A stretch of 64,000 bases of DNA from Spirosoma endophyticum (GTDB taxonomy: Bacteria > Bacteroidota > Bacteroidia > Cytophagales > Spirosomataceae), in contig NZ_FOLQ01000005.1 in the NCBI RefSeq assembly GCF_900112365.1, positions 378,757 to 442,756 of the forward strand. Direction: 5' to 3'. Below are positions 45,941 through 54,755 of the stretch, piece by piece. A program made the translations under genes and the position numbers. The notes under the pieces are model-generated. The model did no database searches. It was not told where the DNA came from and was given only the letters and a program-made list of their open reading frames with translations. Numbering within the stretch: the first letter of the stretch is position 1; each line of letters opens with the position of its first letter.

Positions 45941-47125
45941 TTGCTGAAGCCTAATAAATATCTCCTTATCCTGCTTACTACGGTAGTGGCCTACGTACTC
46001 TATGAGTATTATCGACCGAAGCCGATTAACTGGGAACCAACGTATCAGAATGACGACAAAATTCCGTTCGGAACACAGGCGTTGTTTGAGTTAATGCCTG
46101 ACGCATGGCAAGGGGCACCCATCAAGACGGTTCGCTTGCCGGTCTATAATTTTTTAACAGAAACAAAGCTGCCGGTACGTAGTAATTATGTGTTCGTGTG
46201 CCATGATTTCAATGCCGATGGCAACGATCTAAAAAAACTCCTGTCCTATGTCGGTCGTGGGAATAATGTCTTTATTTCTGCTTATATACTGCCTGATTCA
46301 CTGAGTACGCTATTAGGTTTCAAAGCCGACGAGAAAGATCCACTCAAAGCGGATTCAACGCTACGTCAGAATTTTGTGAATCCCCAGTTGAGGAAGGCGG
46401 GGGGCTATAATTTTTTCCACGACGATGGACGTAACTTCCTGATGATCAATAAATCACAACACGTAATGGTAATAGGGCGAAATGCCCGAAATGAGCCAAC
46501 TTTTATTCGAGTCCAGTATGGGAAAGGCCAATTTTTTGTTCACAATTTGCCTTTAGCCTTCACGAATTACTACGTTCTGGACAAGAAGACGTCAGACTAC
46601 GCATTCAAAGCACTCTCCTATTTGCCGGTTCTGCCGACCTACTGGGACGAATACCAGAATCAAGGGCGATTCGATGCGGATCAGCAGTCTGTTTTCCGAT
46701 ATATCCGTTCGCAACCAGCTTTGAACTGGGCGTATTACCTGGTGGCATTTGGACTGCTTTCTTACGCAATCTTTGCCGGAAAACGGACACAACGTATCAT
46801 CCCGGTGATTGAGCCTGCTAAAAATACTTCGCTGGATTTTGTAAAGACCGTTGGTCAGATGTACTTTCAGCAGGGTGAGCACGATAACCTGGCCCGGAAG
46901 AAAATCCAGTATTTCCTGGCTGATATCCGCGACCAGTATGGACTAAACACAACCGTGCTGGACAGAGAGTTTATAGAAACGTTAAGCCGAAAAAGCGGTG
47001 CGCCAAACGATGAAACGGATGAGTTAGTACGACTTCTTCGCAACGCTCAGAAAAGCACTTTGCTATCGGAATATGATTTATTGACCCTAACCAGGGCCAT
47101 GGAACGATTTAAACAAGCCCTCTGA
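45941..47125 (+). CDS. DUF4350 domain protein
   Basis: 394 residues. The start is a TTG at 45941 (TTG CTG AAG); the only nearby upstream ATG (45917) runs into a stop. A membrane helix opens the protein (YLLILLTTVVAYVLYEYY), then YRPKPINWEPTYQNDDKIPF and GTQALFELMPD are the DUF4350 opening. A second helix is at about 266-282 (WAYYLVAFGLLSYAIFAG). The C-terminal region is cytoplasmic. The unusual start and the missing upstream coupling suggest that insertion has removed the original start. It normally works with MoxR and DUF58. Confidence 0.82.
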   Translation: MLKPNKYLLILLTTVVAYVLYEYYRPKPINWEPTYQNDDKIPFGTQALFELMPDAWQGAPIKTVRLPVYNFLTETKLPVRSNYVFVCHDFNADGNDLKKLLSYVGRGNNVFISAYILPDSLSTLLGFKADEKDPLKADSTLRQNFVNPQLRKAGGYNFFHDDGRNFLMINKSQHVMVIGRNARNEPTFIRVQYGKGQFFVHNLPLAFTNYYVLDKKTSDYAFKALSYLPVLPTYWDEYQNQGRFDADQQSVFRYIRSQPALNWAYYLVAFGLLSYAIFAGKRTQRIIPVIEPAKNTSLDFVKTVGQMYFQQGEHDNLARKKIQYFLADIRDQYGLNTTVLDREFIETLSRKSGAPNDETDELVRLLRNAQKSTLLSEYDLLTLTRAMERFKQAL

Positions 47126-47127
47126 CG

Positions 47128-47215
47128 GGATTACACTGATTTATAGATTTACAGAATTTCGCGTTCAACGAAAGCGTAGAACAAAAGCAGATTAATCTAT
47201 AAACCAGTGGAATCC
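47128..47215. repeat. Inverted repeat with 22-base arms (GGATTACACTGATTTATAG)
   Basis: The left arm (47128-47149) and the right arm (47194-47215) match at 20 of 22 positions when paired. The centre holds a smaller TTTCG/CGAAA pairing (TTTCGCGTTCAACGAAA). It starts two bases past the DUF4350 stop codon. The ATTACACTG-ATTTATAG wording resembles repeats widely spread in bacterial genomes. Confidence 0.8.
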
Positions 47216-47221
47216 TGGCGG

Positions 47222-47237
47222 GACCGCCCGCGCGGTC
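47222..47237. repeat. GC-rich palindrome GACCGCCCGCGCGGTC upstream of moxR
   Basis: GACCGC and GCGGTC flank a CCGC loop. The 13-base core CCGCCCGCGCGGT recurs at 58394-58406 upstream of the desaturase gene. It ends 11 bases before the MoxR ATG and could form a strong hairpin in the mRNA. Confidence 0.75.
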
Positions 47238-47248
47238 AGACATTCTTT

Positions 47249-48223
47249 ATGGAAAATTTTCAAACTCGATTAGACCTTACGACCCTCACGTCCACTGTCG
47301 ATGCCATTCGCGCTGAAGTTGGTAAAGTCATTATTGGACAGCACAATACGGTCGATTTATTATTAACAGCCTTGCTGGCCGATGGGCACGTACTGATTGA
47401 AGGTGTGCCGGGTGTAGCGAAAACGCTGACGGCCAAGCTGCTGGCCAAGACAATGTCGGTGGGCTTTAGTCGGATTCAGTTTACACCCGATCTAATGCCA
47501 TCGGATGTATTGGGGACGTCTGTTTTTATGCCCAAAACCGGTGATTTCTCGTTCCGGCAAGGGCCCATTTTCTCTAATCTGGTCCTGATCGACGAAATCA
47601 ACCGGGCACCGGCCAAAACCCAGGCTGCCCTGTTTGAAGTCATGGAAGAGCGGCAGGTGACGAACGACGGTACTACGTATCATCTCGCCGAACCATTTAT
47701 GGTGCTGGCAACTCAAAACCCGATTGAACAGGAAGGGACGTATCGACTACCCGAAGCACAGTTAGATCGTTTTCTGTTCAAAATCGTGGTCGGCTATCCT
47801 TCGGCAACTGAAGAGGTAGACATTCTCCGTGGCCACCATCAACGGAGAAACCTCGCCGATGCGCTCGATGCGGTTAATGAGATACTCACCGCCGACCAGT
47901 TAGCTACCCTACGTGGGCAGGTGCATCAGGTGCATGTGGAAGACAAGTTGTTCGACTATATCGCTCAGATTGTACAGGGAACCCGTGCCAATAAATCGCT
48001 TTACTTGGGTGCATCGCCCCGCGCATCGGTAGCTTTACTGAACAGTGCAAAAGCCCTTGCTACGTTGCGGGGCCGTGACTTTATTACGCCTGAAGACGTT
48101 CAGGAACTAGCAGCTCCCGTATTGCGCCATCGGGTGTTGCTCACGCCCGAACGCGAGATGGAAGGCGGCACGGCCGATGATGTCGTTGCGCAATTAGTGC
48201 AGAAGGTTGAGGTACCGCGATGA
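47249..48223 (+). CDS. MoxR-family AAA+ ATPase
   Basis: 324 residues from ATG 47249; the longer frame starting at 47207 would code through the GC palindrome. Walker A is EGVPGVAKTLTAK (about 51-63), Walker B is VLIDEINRAPAKTQ (about 111-124), and ATQNPIEQEGTYRLPEAQLD is the diagnostic MoxR block. MoxR ATPases act as chaperone-like partners of von Willebrand or DUF58 proteins, often in maturation of envelope complexes. The stop codon overlaps the DUF58 start (ATGA). Confidence 0.95.
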   Translation: MENFQTRLDLTTLTSTVDAIRAEVGKVIIGQHNTVDLLLTALLADGHVLIEGVPGVAKTLTAKLLAKTMSVGFSRIQFTPDLMPSDVLGTSVFMPKTGDFSFRQGPIFSNLVLIDEINRAPAKTQAALFEVMEERQVTNDGTTYHLAEPFMVLATQNPIEQEGTYRLPEAQLDRFLFKIVVGYPSATEEVDILRGHHQRRNLADALDAVNEILTADQLATLRGQVHQVHVEDKLFDYIAQIVQGTRANKSLYLGASPRASVALLNSAKALATLRGRDFITPEDVQELAAPVLRHRVLLTPEREMEGGTADDVVAQLVQKVEVPR

Positions 48224-49569
48224 AATTTATCCGTCCCTTCTTCGTCGCAACTCGACTTTGGCTTGTCTTACTAGCCATTGTACTGCTGTTCGTAACGGCC
48301 TACGCTTTCCCTATTCTGTTTGCGCTGGCACAGGTCGTTTTTTTGATTTTTATATTTCTGATTTTTCTGGATGCCTGGCTACTCTTTCGTGTTAAATCCG
48401 GCGTCTTTTTCGCCCGTCGCGAACTGCCAGACCGTCTATCGAATGGAGATGAAAACCCGCTGTCAATTTATCTGGAAAACCAGTACACATTTCGGGCCAC
48501 TGTCGATGTAATTGATGAAATTCCGTTCCAGTTTCAACGACGTAACATATTGTTTCAGGCCAGACTGAACCCGCGCGAAACGCAGGTACTACGGTATGAA
48601 CTTCGGCCTACGCGGAGAGGAGAATACAGTTTTGGAGCCGTTAACGTATTTGTCATGACGCCCTTAGGCTTGCTTAAACGGCATTATCAGTTTGAACAGG
48701 GCAAAACAGTAGCTGTTTATCCATCGTTTTTGCAGATGCGACAATATGAATTGCTGGCGGCTACTAATCGTCTGAACGAAGTGGGCGTAAAACGAATGCG
48801 TCGTATTGGACACAGCATGGAGTTTGAACAGGTTCGTCCCTACTCCACCGGCGATGACGCTCGTACGATTAATTGGAAAGCTACCTCCCGGCGAACCGAT
48901 CCAAGAGGCACAACGCTCATGATTAATGCGTATCAGGATGAGCGCTCGCAACCTGTTTACTGCCTGATTGACAAAGGACGGGTTATGCAGTCGCCGTTTA
49001 ATGGGCTGACACTCCTCGACTACGCTATCAATGCTAGTTTGGTATTGAGCAATATCGCACTCATGAAACAGGACCGGGCGGGTATCCTGACCTTCTCCGA
49101 CCATGTTGGCCAAATCCTACCTGCCGAACGCCGATCAGGCCACATGCTCAAAATTCTGGAAGTACTGTATCGGCAGAAAACCCGCTTTCTGGAAACCGAT
49201 TATGAGAGTCTGTACGCCAACGTTCGGGCGAATATCCGCCAAAGGAGTTTGCTCTTGTTGTTCACCAACTTTGAGACCGTGAGCGCCATGCACCGGCAGT
49301 TACCCTACCTGCGCCGGCTCGCCAAAGAGCATCTACTGCTGATCATCTTCTTCGAAAATACAGAACTCCGCAGTTTACTCGACCAGCCAGCAACCGATAC
49401 GGAACAGATTTACCTCAAAACAATTGGCGAGAAATTTTCTTTTGAAAAGAAGCAGATTGTGAAGGAGTTAGCGCAATACGGCATCCAAACTATTCTGACG
49501 GCTCCACAGAATCTGACCGCTAATACAGTCAATAAATACCTGGAATTGAAAGCCCGTGGTATGATTTGA
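48220..49569 (+). CDS. DUF58 domain protein
   Basis: 449 residues. Two N-terminal membrane helices (LWLVLLAIVLLFVTAYAF and FALAQVVFLIFIFLIFLDAW) precede a beta-rich region. The DUF58 block is FEQVRPYSTGDDARTINWKA, followed by a von Willebrand-like region with VYCLIDKGRVMQ where the MIDAS DxS is replaced by DKG. It is coupled to moxR by an ATGA overlap, and the two products normally interact. The protein ends the cluster. Confidence 0.92.
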   Translation: MKFIRPFFVATRLWLVLLAIVLLFVTAYAFPILFALAQVVFLIFIFLIFLDAWLLFRVKSGVFFARRELPDRLSNGDENPLSIYLENQYTFRATVDVIDEIPFQFQRRNILFQARLNPRETQVLRYELRPTRRGEYSFGAVNVFVMTPLGLLKRHYQFEQGKTVAVYPSFLQMRQYELLAATNRLNEVGVKRMRRIGHSMEFEQVRPYSTGDDARTINWKATSRRTDPRGTTLMINAYQDERSQPVYCLIDKGRVMQSPFNGLTLLDYAINASLVLSNIALMKQDRAGILTFSDHVGQILPAERRSGHMLKILEVLYRQKTRFLETDYESLYANVRANIRQRSLLLLFTNFETVSAMHRQLPYLRRLAKEHLLLIIFFENTELRSLLDQPATDTEQIYLKTIGEKFSFEKKQIVKELAQYGIQTILTAPQNLTANTVNKYLELKARGMI

Positions 49570-49574
49570 GATCT

Positions 49575-49799
49575 TTAATTGTCGCCAAGTCCACCCTTTA
49601 CGGATTCATAATCAGACTTAAGCCGCCCCATTTCCTTCGCCAGAAATACCTGCAACTGGCGGTTGAATTCTTCCTTCTCCGTATCAGGTAGAGACCCATA
49701 CATATCTTTCAATTCCTGATTGATGGCAGCCCGTTCTTCATCAGTAGCTGCATTAATGGACTTATAGTGGTATTTTCTAAAATCGTACTGCATTGGCAT
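49575..49799 (-). CDS. Small helical protein of unknown function
   Basis: About 74 residues from ATG 49799 (MPMQYDFRKYHY); ATG 49793 is also possible, and the upstream ATG at 49844 lies inside a hairpin. The sequence is charged and helical (TDEERAAINQELKDMYGSLP, then EKEEFNRQLQVFLAKEMGRL) with no signal or membrane segment. It ends six bases from the DUF58 stop codon on the other strand. Codon composition is like its neighbours, so it looks real; I recognise no family. Confidence 0.6.
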   Translation of the reverse strand: MPMQYDFRKYHYKSINAATDEERAAINQELKDMYGSLPDTEKEEFNRQLQVFLAKEMGRLKSDYESVKGGLGDN

Positions 49800-49812
49800 T
49801 CCATTAAAGAGA

Positions 49813-49855
49813 CTGGACGTTAGCCATTGGAAAGTTTCCAACAACTAACGTCCAG
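49813..49855. terminator. Nested hairpin after tatC
   Basis: CTGGACGTTAG pairs with CTAACGTCCAG, and TTGGAAA/TTTCCAA form an inner stem. It starts 19 bases past the tatC stop codon. No T-run follows, so termination is uncertain. Confidence 0.6.
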
Positions 49856-49873
49856 CTTATAAAAATTAAACGT

Positions 49874-50734
49874 TTACGATTTCATCAACTCCTGATGCTC
49901 TTTCAAGCGCTGCCGTTCAATTCGGGCCGATACCAGAATACTCACTTCGTACAGGAGCGTTAAGGGTAGGGCCACCAGTACCTGACTATAAATATCCGGC
50001 GAGGGGGTGATAATTCCTGCCACAATCAGAATCACGATCCAGGCGTGTTTGCGGTAAGAGCGCATGAATGCAGGAGTTAGTACACCCACTTTCGATAATA
50101 CGTAAGCGATCATTGGCATCTGAAAGATCAGCGCGCAACCCAGCGAGAGCGTTACCAGAATACCGATATACGACGTAATATCGAACTGGTTTTTGATCTC
50201 GGGCGTAATCTGATAGTTTGCCAGAAAGTTGATCGCCAGCGGAGAAACGATAAAATAGCCAAAAAGAAGTCCTAACAGAAACAGCATCGAAACAAAGAAA
50301 ACTGCTCCTCGGGCAGCCTCTTTCTCAACGGATCTGAGCCCTGGTTTAATAAACCGCCATAGCTCCCAGAAGGCATAGGGGAATGCAAAACAAAGACCAA
50401 TAATAGCCGACGAAGTCATAGCCATCGTGAACTGATCCGACACGCCCAGCGACTGCAATTCAAAATTGAGCTTCTTGACGCACAAATCAGCGTAACCCGT
50501 CATGTCAGCCAGTTTACACATCATTCGGTACGTCCAGAAGTTCGGGTTTTTGGGACCCATAACCACGACTCTGAAAATATCCTCAATGAAAATAAAGGCA
50601 GCAATAGCAAATACAAAAATTGCCCCAACAGCCCGAATAATGTGCCAGCGGAGTTCTTCCAAATGGTCCAGAAAGGACATTTCTTTGCCTTCTTCGGACA
50701 GTATTTCTTCGTCTGTTACTTGATCTAGTGGCAT
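49874..50734 (-). CDS. tatC: Twin-arginine translocase subunit TatC
   Basis: 286 residues with six membrane helices. MSFLDHLEELRWHIIRAVGA (about 19-38) holds the conserved signal-binding ExxELR region, and FAFPYAFWELWRFIKPGL the second conserved loop. An insertion at about 70-100 containing two Cys residues (CKLADMTGYADLCVKKL) is a feature of Bacteroidota TatC. It exports folded proteins such as the twin-arginine dehydrogenase subunit encoded at 39052. It lies downstream of glyA with a word-type repeat between. Confidence 0.96.
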   Translation of the reverse strand: MPLDQVTDEEILSEEGKEMSFLDHLEELRWHIIRAVGAIFVFAIAAFIFIEDIFRVVVMGPKNPNFWTYRMMCKLADMTGYADLCVKKLNFELQSLGVSDQFTMAMTSSAIIGLCFAFPYAFWELWRFIKPGLRSVEKEAARGAVFFVSMLFLLGLLFGYFIVSPLAINFLANYQITPEIKNQFDITSYIGILVTLSLGCALIFQMPMIAYVLSKVGVLTPAFMRSYRKHAWIVILIVAGIITPSPDIYSQVLVALPLTLLYEVSILVSARIERQRLKEHQELMKS

Positions 50735-50744
50735 TGTATCAATT

Positions 50745-50840
50745 AGCGAATGAGTGATTGGATGAATGAGTGAATAAGAATCTAACCATGTAAATTATTT
50801 CTCTGTGAATAGCTATTCGCTCATTCACTCATTCGCCATT
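50745..50840. repeat. Word-type inverted repeat (GCGAATGAGTGA)
   Basis: The left half reads GCGAATGAGTGATTGGATGA and continues ATGAGTGAATAAG; the right half (TATTCGCTCATTCACTCATT, then CGCCATTCAC) is largely its complement. It fills the gap between glyA and tatC. Confidence 0.75.
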
Positions 50841-50845
50841 CACAA

Positions 50846-52135
50846 TTAACTTTTATAGAGAGGAAACGCTTTCATCCACTCATTAATTTCTTCTTTTACG
50901 GTCGCTAACGTAGCAGCATCGTCATGGTTCATCAGCACCTTGTCGATATATACGACAATTTGCTCCATGTCCGATTCTTTCAATCCGCGCGTTGTCATAG
51001 CAGCCGTTCCAACACGGATACCCGACGTTACCATTGGCGACTTATCGTCGAACGGAACCATGTTTTTGTTGATCGTGATATCCGCCTTGATAAGTGTATT
51101 CTCAGCCAATTTACCCGTCAGTCCTTTTGAACGAAGGTCGATCAGCATCAGGTGGTTATCTGTACCGCCCGAAATAATTTGATAGCCGCGGCTCAGGAAC
51201 GCATTCGCCATGGCCTGCGCGTTGGCTTTCACTTGTACGGCATAATCATAAAAATCGTCGGTCAGCGCTTCGCCAAACGCAACCGCTTTAGCTGCAATAA
51301 TATGTTCCAGTGGCCCGCCCTGCGTACCGGGAAACACACCCGAATCCAGTAACGACGACATCAGACGCGTTTCGCCTTTTGGTGTTTTAATCCCAAATGG
51401 GTTCTCAAAGTCGTTTCGCATCATGATAATACCGCCCCGCGTACCCCGTAGTGTTTTATGCGTAGTGGTCGTCACGATGTGGGCATGAGCGAGCGGGTCA
51501 TTTAACAATCCTTTGGCAATCAAACCAGCCGGGTGCGATACGTCAGCGAGCAGCAGCGCCCCAACTTCATCGGCAATAGCGCGAAGACGGGCATAATCCC
51601 AGTCACGGCTATAGGCCGAAGCCCCGCAAATGAGCATTTTTGGGCGCTCGCGTTTCGCTGTCTCTTCAACAACATCGTAGTTAATAACCCCCGTTTCCCG
51701 TTCAACGCCATAAAATGTTGGACGGAAATATTTTCCTGAAATATTTACTGACGACCCGTGCGTCAGGTGACCACCGTGCGACAGATCGAAACCCAAGATA
51801 GTATCCCCCGGATGCAGGCAGGCTACAAATACAGCCGTATTCGCATTGGCACCGGAGTGTGGTTGCACGTTGACCCAACTAGCCCCGAAAAGCTCTTTAG
51901 CACGATCGATAGCAATCTGTTCTACCTGATCTACTACTTCGCAGCCACCATAATACCGTTTCCCGGGCAGACCTTCGGCATATTTATTGGTCAGGACGCT
52001 CCCAGCCGCTTCCATAACGGCGGGCGATACAAAATTTTCGGAAGCAATCAGTTCAATACCCGACTCTTGGCGGTGTTTTTCTTTGGCAATCAGATCAAAT
52101 ACCTGCGTATCGCGGGTGGTGGTGGCGGTCGTCAT
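50846..52135 (-). CDS. glyA: Serine hydroxymethyltransferase
   Basis: 429 residues, fold-type I PLP enzyme. [20 protein letters not shown] is the family opening, [20 protein letters not shown] the substrate loop, and [20 protein letters not shown] carries the PLP-binding Lys. It interconverts serine and glycine while loading tetrahydrofolate with a one-carbon unit. A TACATTTG -7 element lies about 85 bases upstream. Confidence 0.98.
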   Translation of the reverse strand: MTTATTTRDTQVFDLIAKEKHRQESGIELIASENFVSPAVMEAAGSVLTNKYAEGLPGKRYYGGCEVVDQVEQIAIDRAKELFGASWVNVQPHSGANANTAVFVACLHPGDTILGFDLSHGGHLTHGSSVNISGKYFRPTFYGVERETGVINYDVVEETAKRERPKMLICGASAYSRDWDYARLRAIADEVGALLLADVSHPAGLIAKGLLNDPLAHAHIVTTTTHKTLRGTRGGIIMMRNDFENPFGIKTPKGETRLMSSLLDSGVFPGTQGGPLEHIIAAKAVAFGEALTDDFYDYAVQVKANAQAMANAFLSRGYQIISGGTDNHLMLIDLRSKGLTGKLAENTLIKADITINKNMVPFDDKSPMVTSGIRVGTAAMTTRGLKESDMEQIVVYIDKVLMNHDDAATLATVKEEINEWMKAFPLYKS

Positions 52136-52217
52136 ACTACGAGCGGTTAGTGCAATCGGTTGTACAGTAGCTGGCTAGCACATTTTCGAACTGGAAAATA
52201 GCCAACCTATTATACTA

Positions 52218-52225
52218 CAAATGTA
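52218..52225 (-). promoter_or_regulatory. -7 element (TACATTTG) for glyA
   Basis: TACATTTG on the minus strand matches TAnnTTTG and is identical to the one upstream of the dehydrogenase subunit gene. The start site would be near 52211, giving a 75-base leader. No TTG is seen at the -33 position. Confidence 0.5.
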
Positions 52226-52417
52226 CGGTAGAAAACGGTAGGATGGGGAAGATTTTAGTGATGAAACAACAAGACGAAATACGTAGGTTATAAAGAAATT
52301 CAAGGCTTCCTAACTACAGTATCTTAAACCATCGACTTAAAACCTAATCTTATTAAAACACGACACAAACATAAGAAGATACCCGTGTGGTGAATAAGAC
52401 ATAAACTTAATAAAGCT

Positions 52418-52714
52418 ATGAAAAGTCAAGTAAGCGTATTGATCTTTCTGGGCCTTCTTTTCCCAACTTTATTTTCAGCCTGCACAGCGACAGCCGTAAC
52501 GCAAGATCCTCCGCCAGCCCGCGTTGAAGTTATTCCAAGAGCGCCATCGACCCGGCACGTATGGATTCCGGGACACTACGTTCGCCGGGGACGTAATTAC
52601 ATATGGGTCAATGGTTTTTATAGGGCTACACCAGCACGGTACTCAGCCTGGGTACCGGGTCAGTGGCGCCAGTCCCGCCGTGGTCCGGTATGGGTTGAAG
52701 GCCACTGGCGCTAA
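52418..52714 (+). CDS. YXWGXW-repeat-like lipoprotein
   Basis: 98 residues. A signal peptide ends in a lipobox (LFSAC, Cys at about 22), so it is a lipoprotein. The mature part has two Trp/Gly-rich repeats, HVWIPGHYVRRGRNYIWVNG and AWVPGQWRQSRRGPVWVEGH, resembling YXWGXW-repeat proteins. Function is unknown. It stands alone between glyA and an AraC regulator, with its own terminator. Confidence 0.8.
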   Translation: MKSQVSVLIFLGLLFPTLFSACTATAVTQDPPPARVEVIPRAPSTRHVWIPGHYVRRGRNYIWVNGFYRATPARYSAWVPGQWRQSRRGPVWVEGHWR

Positions 52715-52732
52715 TTAATACGTAAATTCTGG

Positions 52733-52767
52733 AAGGCCATTATCGTTTGATAGTGGCCTTACTTTTT
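52733..52767 (+). terminator. Intrinsic terminator of the lipoprotein gene
   Basis: AAGGCCATTATC and GATAGTGGCCTT pair with a small internal mismatch, followed by ACTTTTT. It begins 19 bases past the stop codon. Confidence 0.85.
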
Positions 52768-52773
52768 AGGCTA

Positions 52774-53643
52774 TTATTTCCTTTTCGTCACCGTTTGATA
52801 CTGTAAAGGTGTCATCCCGGTGTGCAGCCTGAATTGCCGATGAAAGTGCGAATTATTGACAAATCCGCTTTCTGCGCATACCTGCCCAACGCTCAGGTTA
52901 ACGTCTGTAAGCAATTTACGAGCGTGGCTAATACGTAGTTCATTAAGGTACTCGACAAAAGATTTCCGAGTACGCTTCTTAAAATACCGACAGAAGGCAG
53001 CCGGAGCCATACTTGCCACTGATGCAATGGTCTCTATTCGAATTTCATCCCGGAAGTGAGTCAGCATAAATTCCAGCACCCGCTTCATGCGCTCGGTTTC
53101 GGCTCTACCGGGAGCCAACTGATAGCCCGCACTAGCCAGCAATGTTGCCTCAGAATCAGCGGCTAATCGGTGTAGCACGTCGAGCATACCCAGTAACTGG
53201 GGAAATCCGCTCTGGTTCAGCAATTGCTCCATTAGAGCAGCCAGCGACTGACTCACGGCTGAGCTAAAGCGCAGCCCATACCGGGCACGTTCCAGCAAGT
53301 GACGTATCGAGTCGGCCTCGGGTATTGCAGCCAACACACGCTGGTCGAACGAAGCCGGAAATTGAATAACGATGGACTCTGCTTGCTGCGCTACGTTGCC
53401 GGTGTAAAAATCGTCGTCATTGCGCCAGAAATGAGACAAATCCGGTCCCAGTAATACCAGATCACCCGCCTGAAATGCCTCGACATGGTCGCCCACAAAC
53501 CGACGCCCATAGCTTCTAACAATATACGTCAGTTCGTACTCAGGATGATAATGCCAGGGTGCGTCAAAATAGGATAACTGAAACCGTCGAACCAGTAGCG
53601 AACTCTGCTCACTGAACATTATCTTCTCGAAGAGTGCTTTCAA
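52774..53643 (-). CDS. AraC-family transcriptional regulator
   Basis: 289 residues. The start is TTG at 53643, chosen because MKALFEKIMF matches the opening of this subgroup; an ATG at 53619 is the alternative. An N-terminal cupin-like region (FDAPWHYHPEYELTYI) senses a ligand, and the C-terminal 100 residues form two helix-turn-helix units (IETIASVASMAPAAFCRYFK and VGQVCAESGFVNNSHFHRQF). The divergent neighbour is a dioxygenase gene, its likely target. A TACGTTA inverted repeat lies eight bases upstream. Confidence 0.9.
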   Translation of the reverse strand: MKALFEKIMFSEQSSLLVRRFQLSYFDAPWHYHPEYELTYIVRSYGRRFVGDHVEAFQAGDLVLLGPDLSHFWRNDDDFYTGNVAQQAESIVIQFPASFDQRVLAAIPEADSIRHLLERARYGLRFSSAVSQSLAALMEQLLNQSGFPQLLGMLDVLHRLAADSEATLLASAGYQLAPGRAETERMKRVLEFMLTHFRDEIRIETIASVASMAPAAFCRYFKKRTRKSFVEYLNELRISHARKLLTDVNLSVGQVCAESGFVNNSHFHRQFRLHTGMTPLQYQTVTKRK

Positions 53644-53650
53644 AGTATAC

Positions 53651-53667
53651 TACGTTATTTTAACGTA
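53651..53667. promoter_or_regulatory. Inverted repeat TACGTTA-TTT-TAACGTA
   Basis: A perfect seven-base inverted repeat with a three-base spacer, immediately upstream of the AraC-type gene and in the divergent control region. It could be an operator for that regulator or another dimeric protein. Confidence 0.45.
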
Positions 53668-53750
53668 CTAGCGAATTAGTGAAGAATTAACTAGTCAAAA
53701 TTGCACATAAATCAGCAAAATGGTGTCAGTTATCAGATAGTAAAGCCGGT

Positions 53751-53758
53751 TAATTTTG
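53751..53758 (+). promoter_or_regulatory. -7 element (TAATTTTG) for the dioxygenase gene
   Basis: TAATTTTG fits TAnnTTTG, about 53 bases before the dioxygenase ATG. The -33 TTG is absent, which would suit an activator-dependent promoter. Confidence 0.5.
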
Positions 53759-53811
53759 TCTCAGTCGCTACGTCTAAATAAGAGCGATTTTACTCCTAAC
53801 TCCTTTCACTG

Positions 53812-54645
53812 ATGGAAACCACAATTGACAAAGAAACCTTACTGAACGAATTAGATCTGCCCTACACGGTCAGCCCGGAAGCGATTGCATTCTATCAGCA
53901 GAATGGATACGTAAAACTCAAGCACGTATTAAGTCAAGCCGTTATTGATTACTACGGCACTATCATCACAGATCTGGTTTTCCGACTTAATACGCTCATT
54001 AAGCCAATGGAAGAGCGGACGACTTATGAGCGTGCGTTTCTGCAAATTATGAACCTATGGCTGGAAGATGCCGAAGCGAAAGAATTCGTTTTCTCGAAGC
54101 GACTCGCCAAAATCGCTACCGATCTTATGAGCGTACAGGGCGTACGTATTTATCACGACCAGGCCCTATACAAAGAACCGTCGGGAGGTATTACGCCCTG
54201 GCACGCCGACCAGTTTTATTGGCCATTGGCATCGCCCAATACCGTTACTGTCTGGATTCCGCTACAGGAAACACCTATGGAAATGGGGCCGCTGGCTTTT
54301 GCCGAAGGGAGCCAGCGAGTTGAAATCGGTCGCGATCTGGAAATTAGCGATGAGAGTGAGAAAATTCTGGCCGACGAACTACAAAAGCAAAATTTTACCG
54401 TGTATGACGCCCCTTTTGATTTGGGTGAAGTGAGCTATCACGCAGGCTGGACATTCCACCGCGCTGGACCTAACGTATCGAATCGTCCGCGTGGGGTAAT
54501 GACGATGATTTATATGGATAAGGATCAAGTCATTATGCAGCCTCGTAACAAATATCAAGTGGCCGATCACGCCAAATGGCTCAATAATGTTCCCATTGGC
54601 AGCAAGCCACAGGACGAGCTAAACCCGGTTTTGTTTAGCTATTGA
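53812..54645 (+). CDS. PhyH-type Fe(II)/2-oxoglutarate dioxygenase
   Basis: 277 residues. The iron ligands are His131 and Asp133 in TPWHADQFYW and a distal His216 in WTFHRAGPN, followed by the Arg that binds 2-oxoglutarate in NRPRGVMTM. AFYQQNGYVKLKHVLSQAVI is the family opening. Such enzymes hydroxylate small molecules in the cytoplasm; the substrate is unknown. It is divergent from an AraC regulator and probably controlled by it. Confidence 0.88.
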   Translation: METTIDKETLLNELDLPYTVSPEAIAFYQQNGYVKLKHVLSQAVIDYYGTIITDLVFRLNTLIKPMEERTTYERAFLQIMNLWLEDAEAKEFVFSKRLAKIATDLMSVQGVRIYHDQALYKEPSGGITPWHADQFYWPLASPNTVTVWIPLQETPMEMGPLAFAEGSQRVEIGRDLEISDESEKILADELQKQNFTVYDAPFDLGEVSYHAGWTFHRAGPNVSNRPRGVMTMIYMDKDQVIMQPRNKYQVADHAKWLNNVPIGSKPQDELNPVLFSY

Positions 54646-54655
54646 TACGTAGTAG

Positions 54656-54755
54656 ACCGCTTTGGGGAAACTGTTTGTTGATTCGGTCGATGCAAATGGA
54701 AATATTTTGGTGGTATTTCTGTTGTCCAACTAAACCATCACTTACCCAAAGCGGT
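54656..54755. repeat. Inverted repeat ACCGCTTTGGG/CCCAAAGCGGT ending at the next start codon
   Basis: The 11-base arms at 54656-54666 and 54745-54755 are perfect complements separated by 78 bases. The right arm is directly followed by the ATG of the reductase gene, so folding would bury the start region. Confidence 0.7.
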
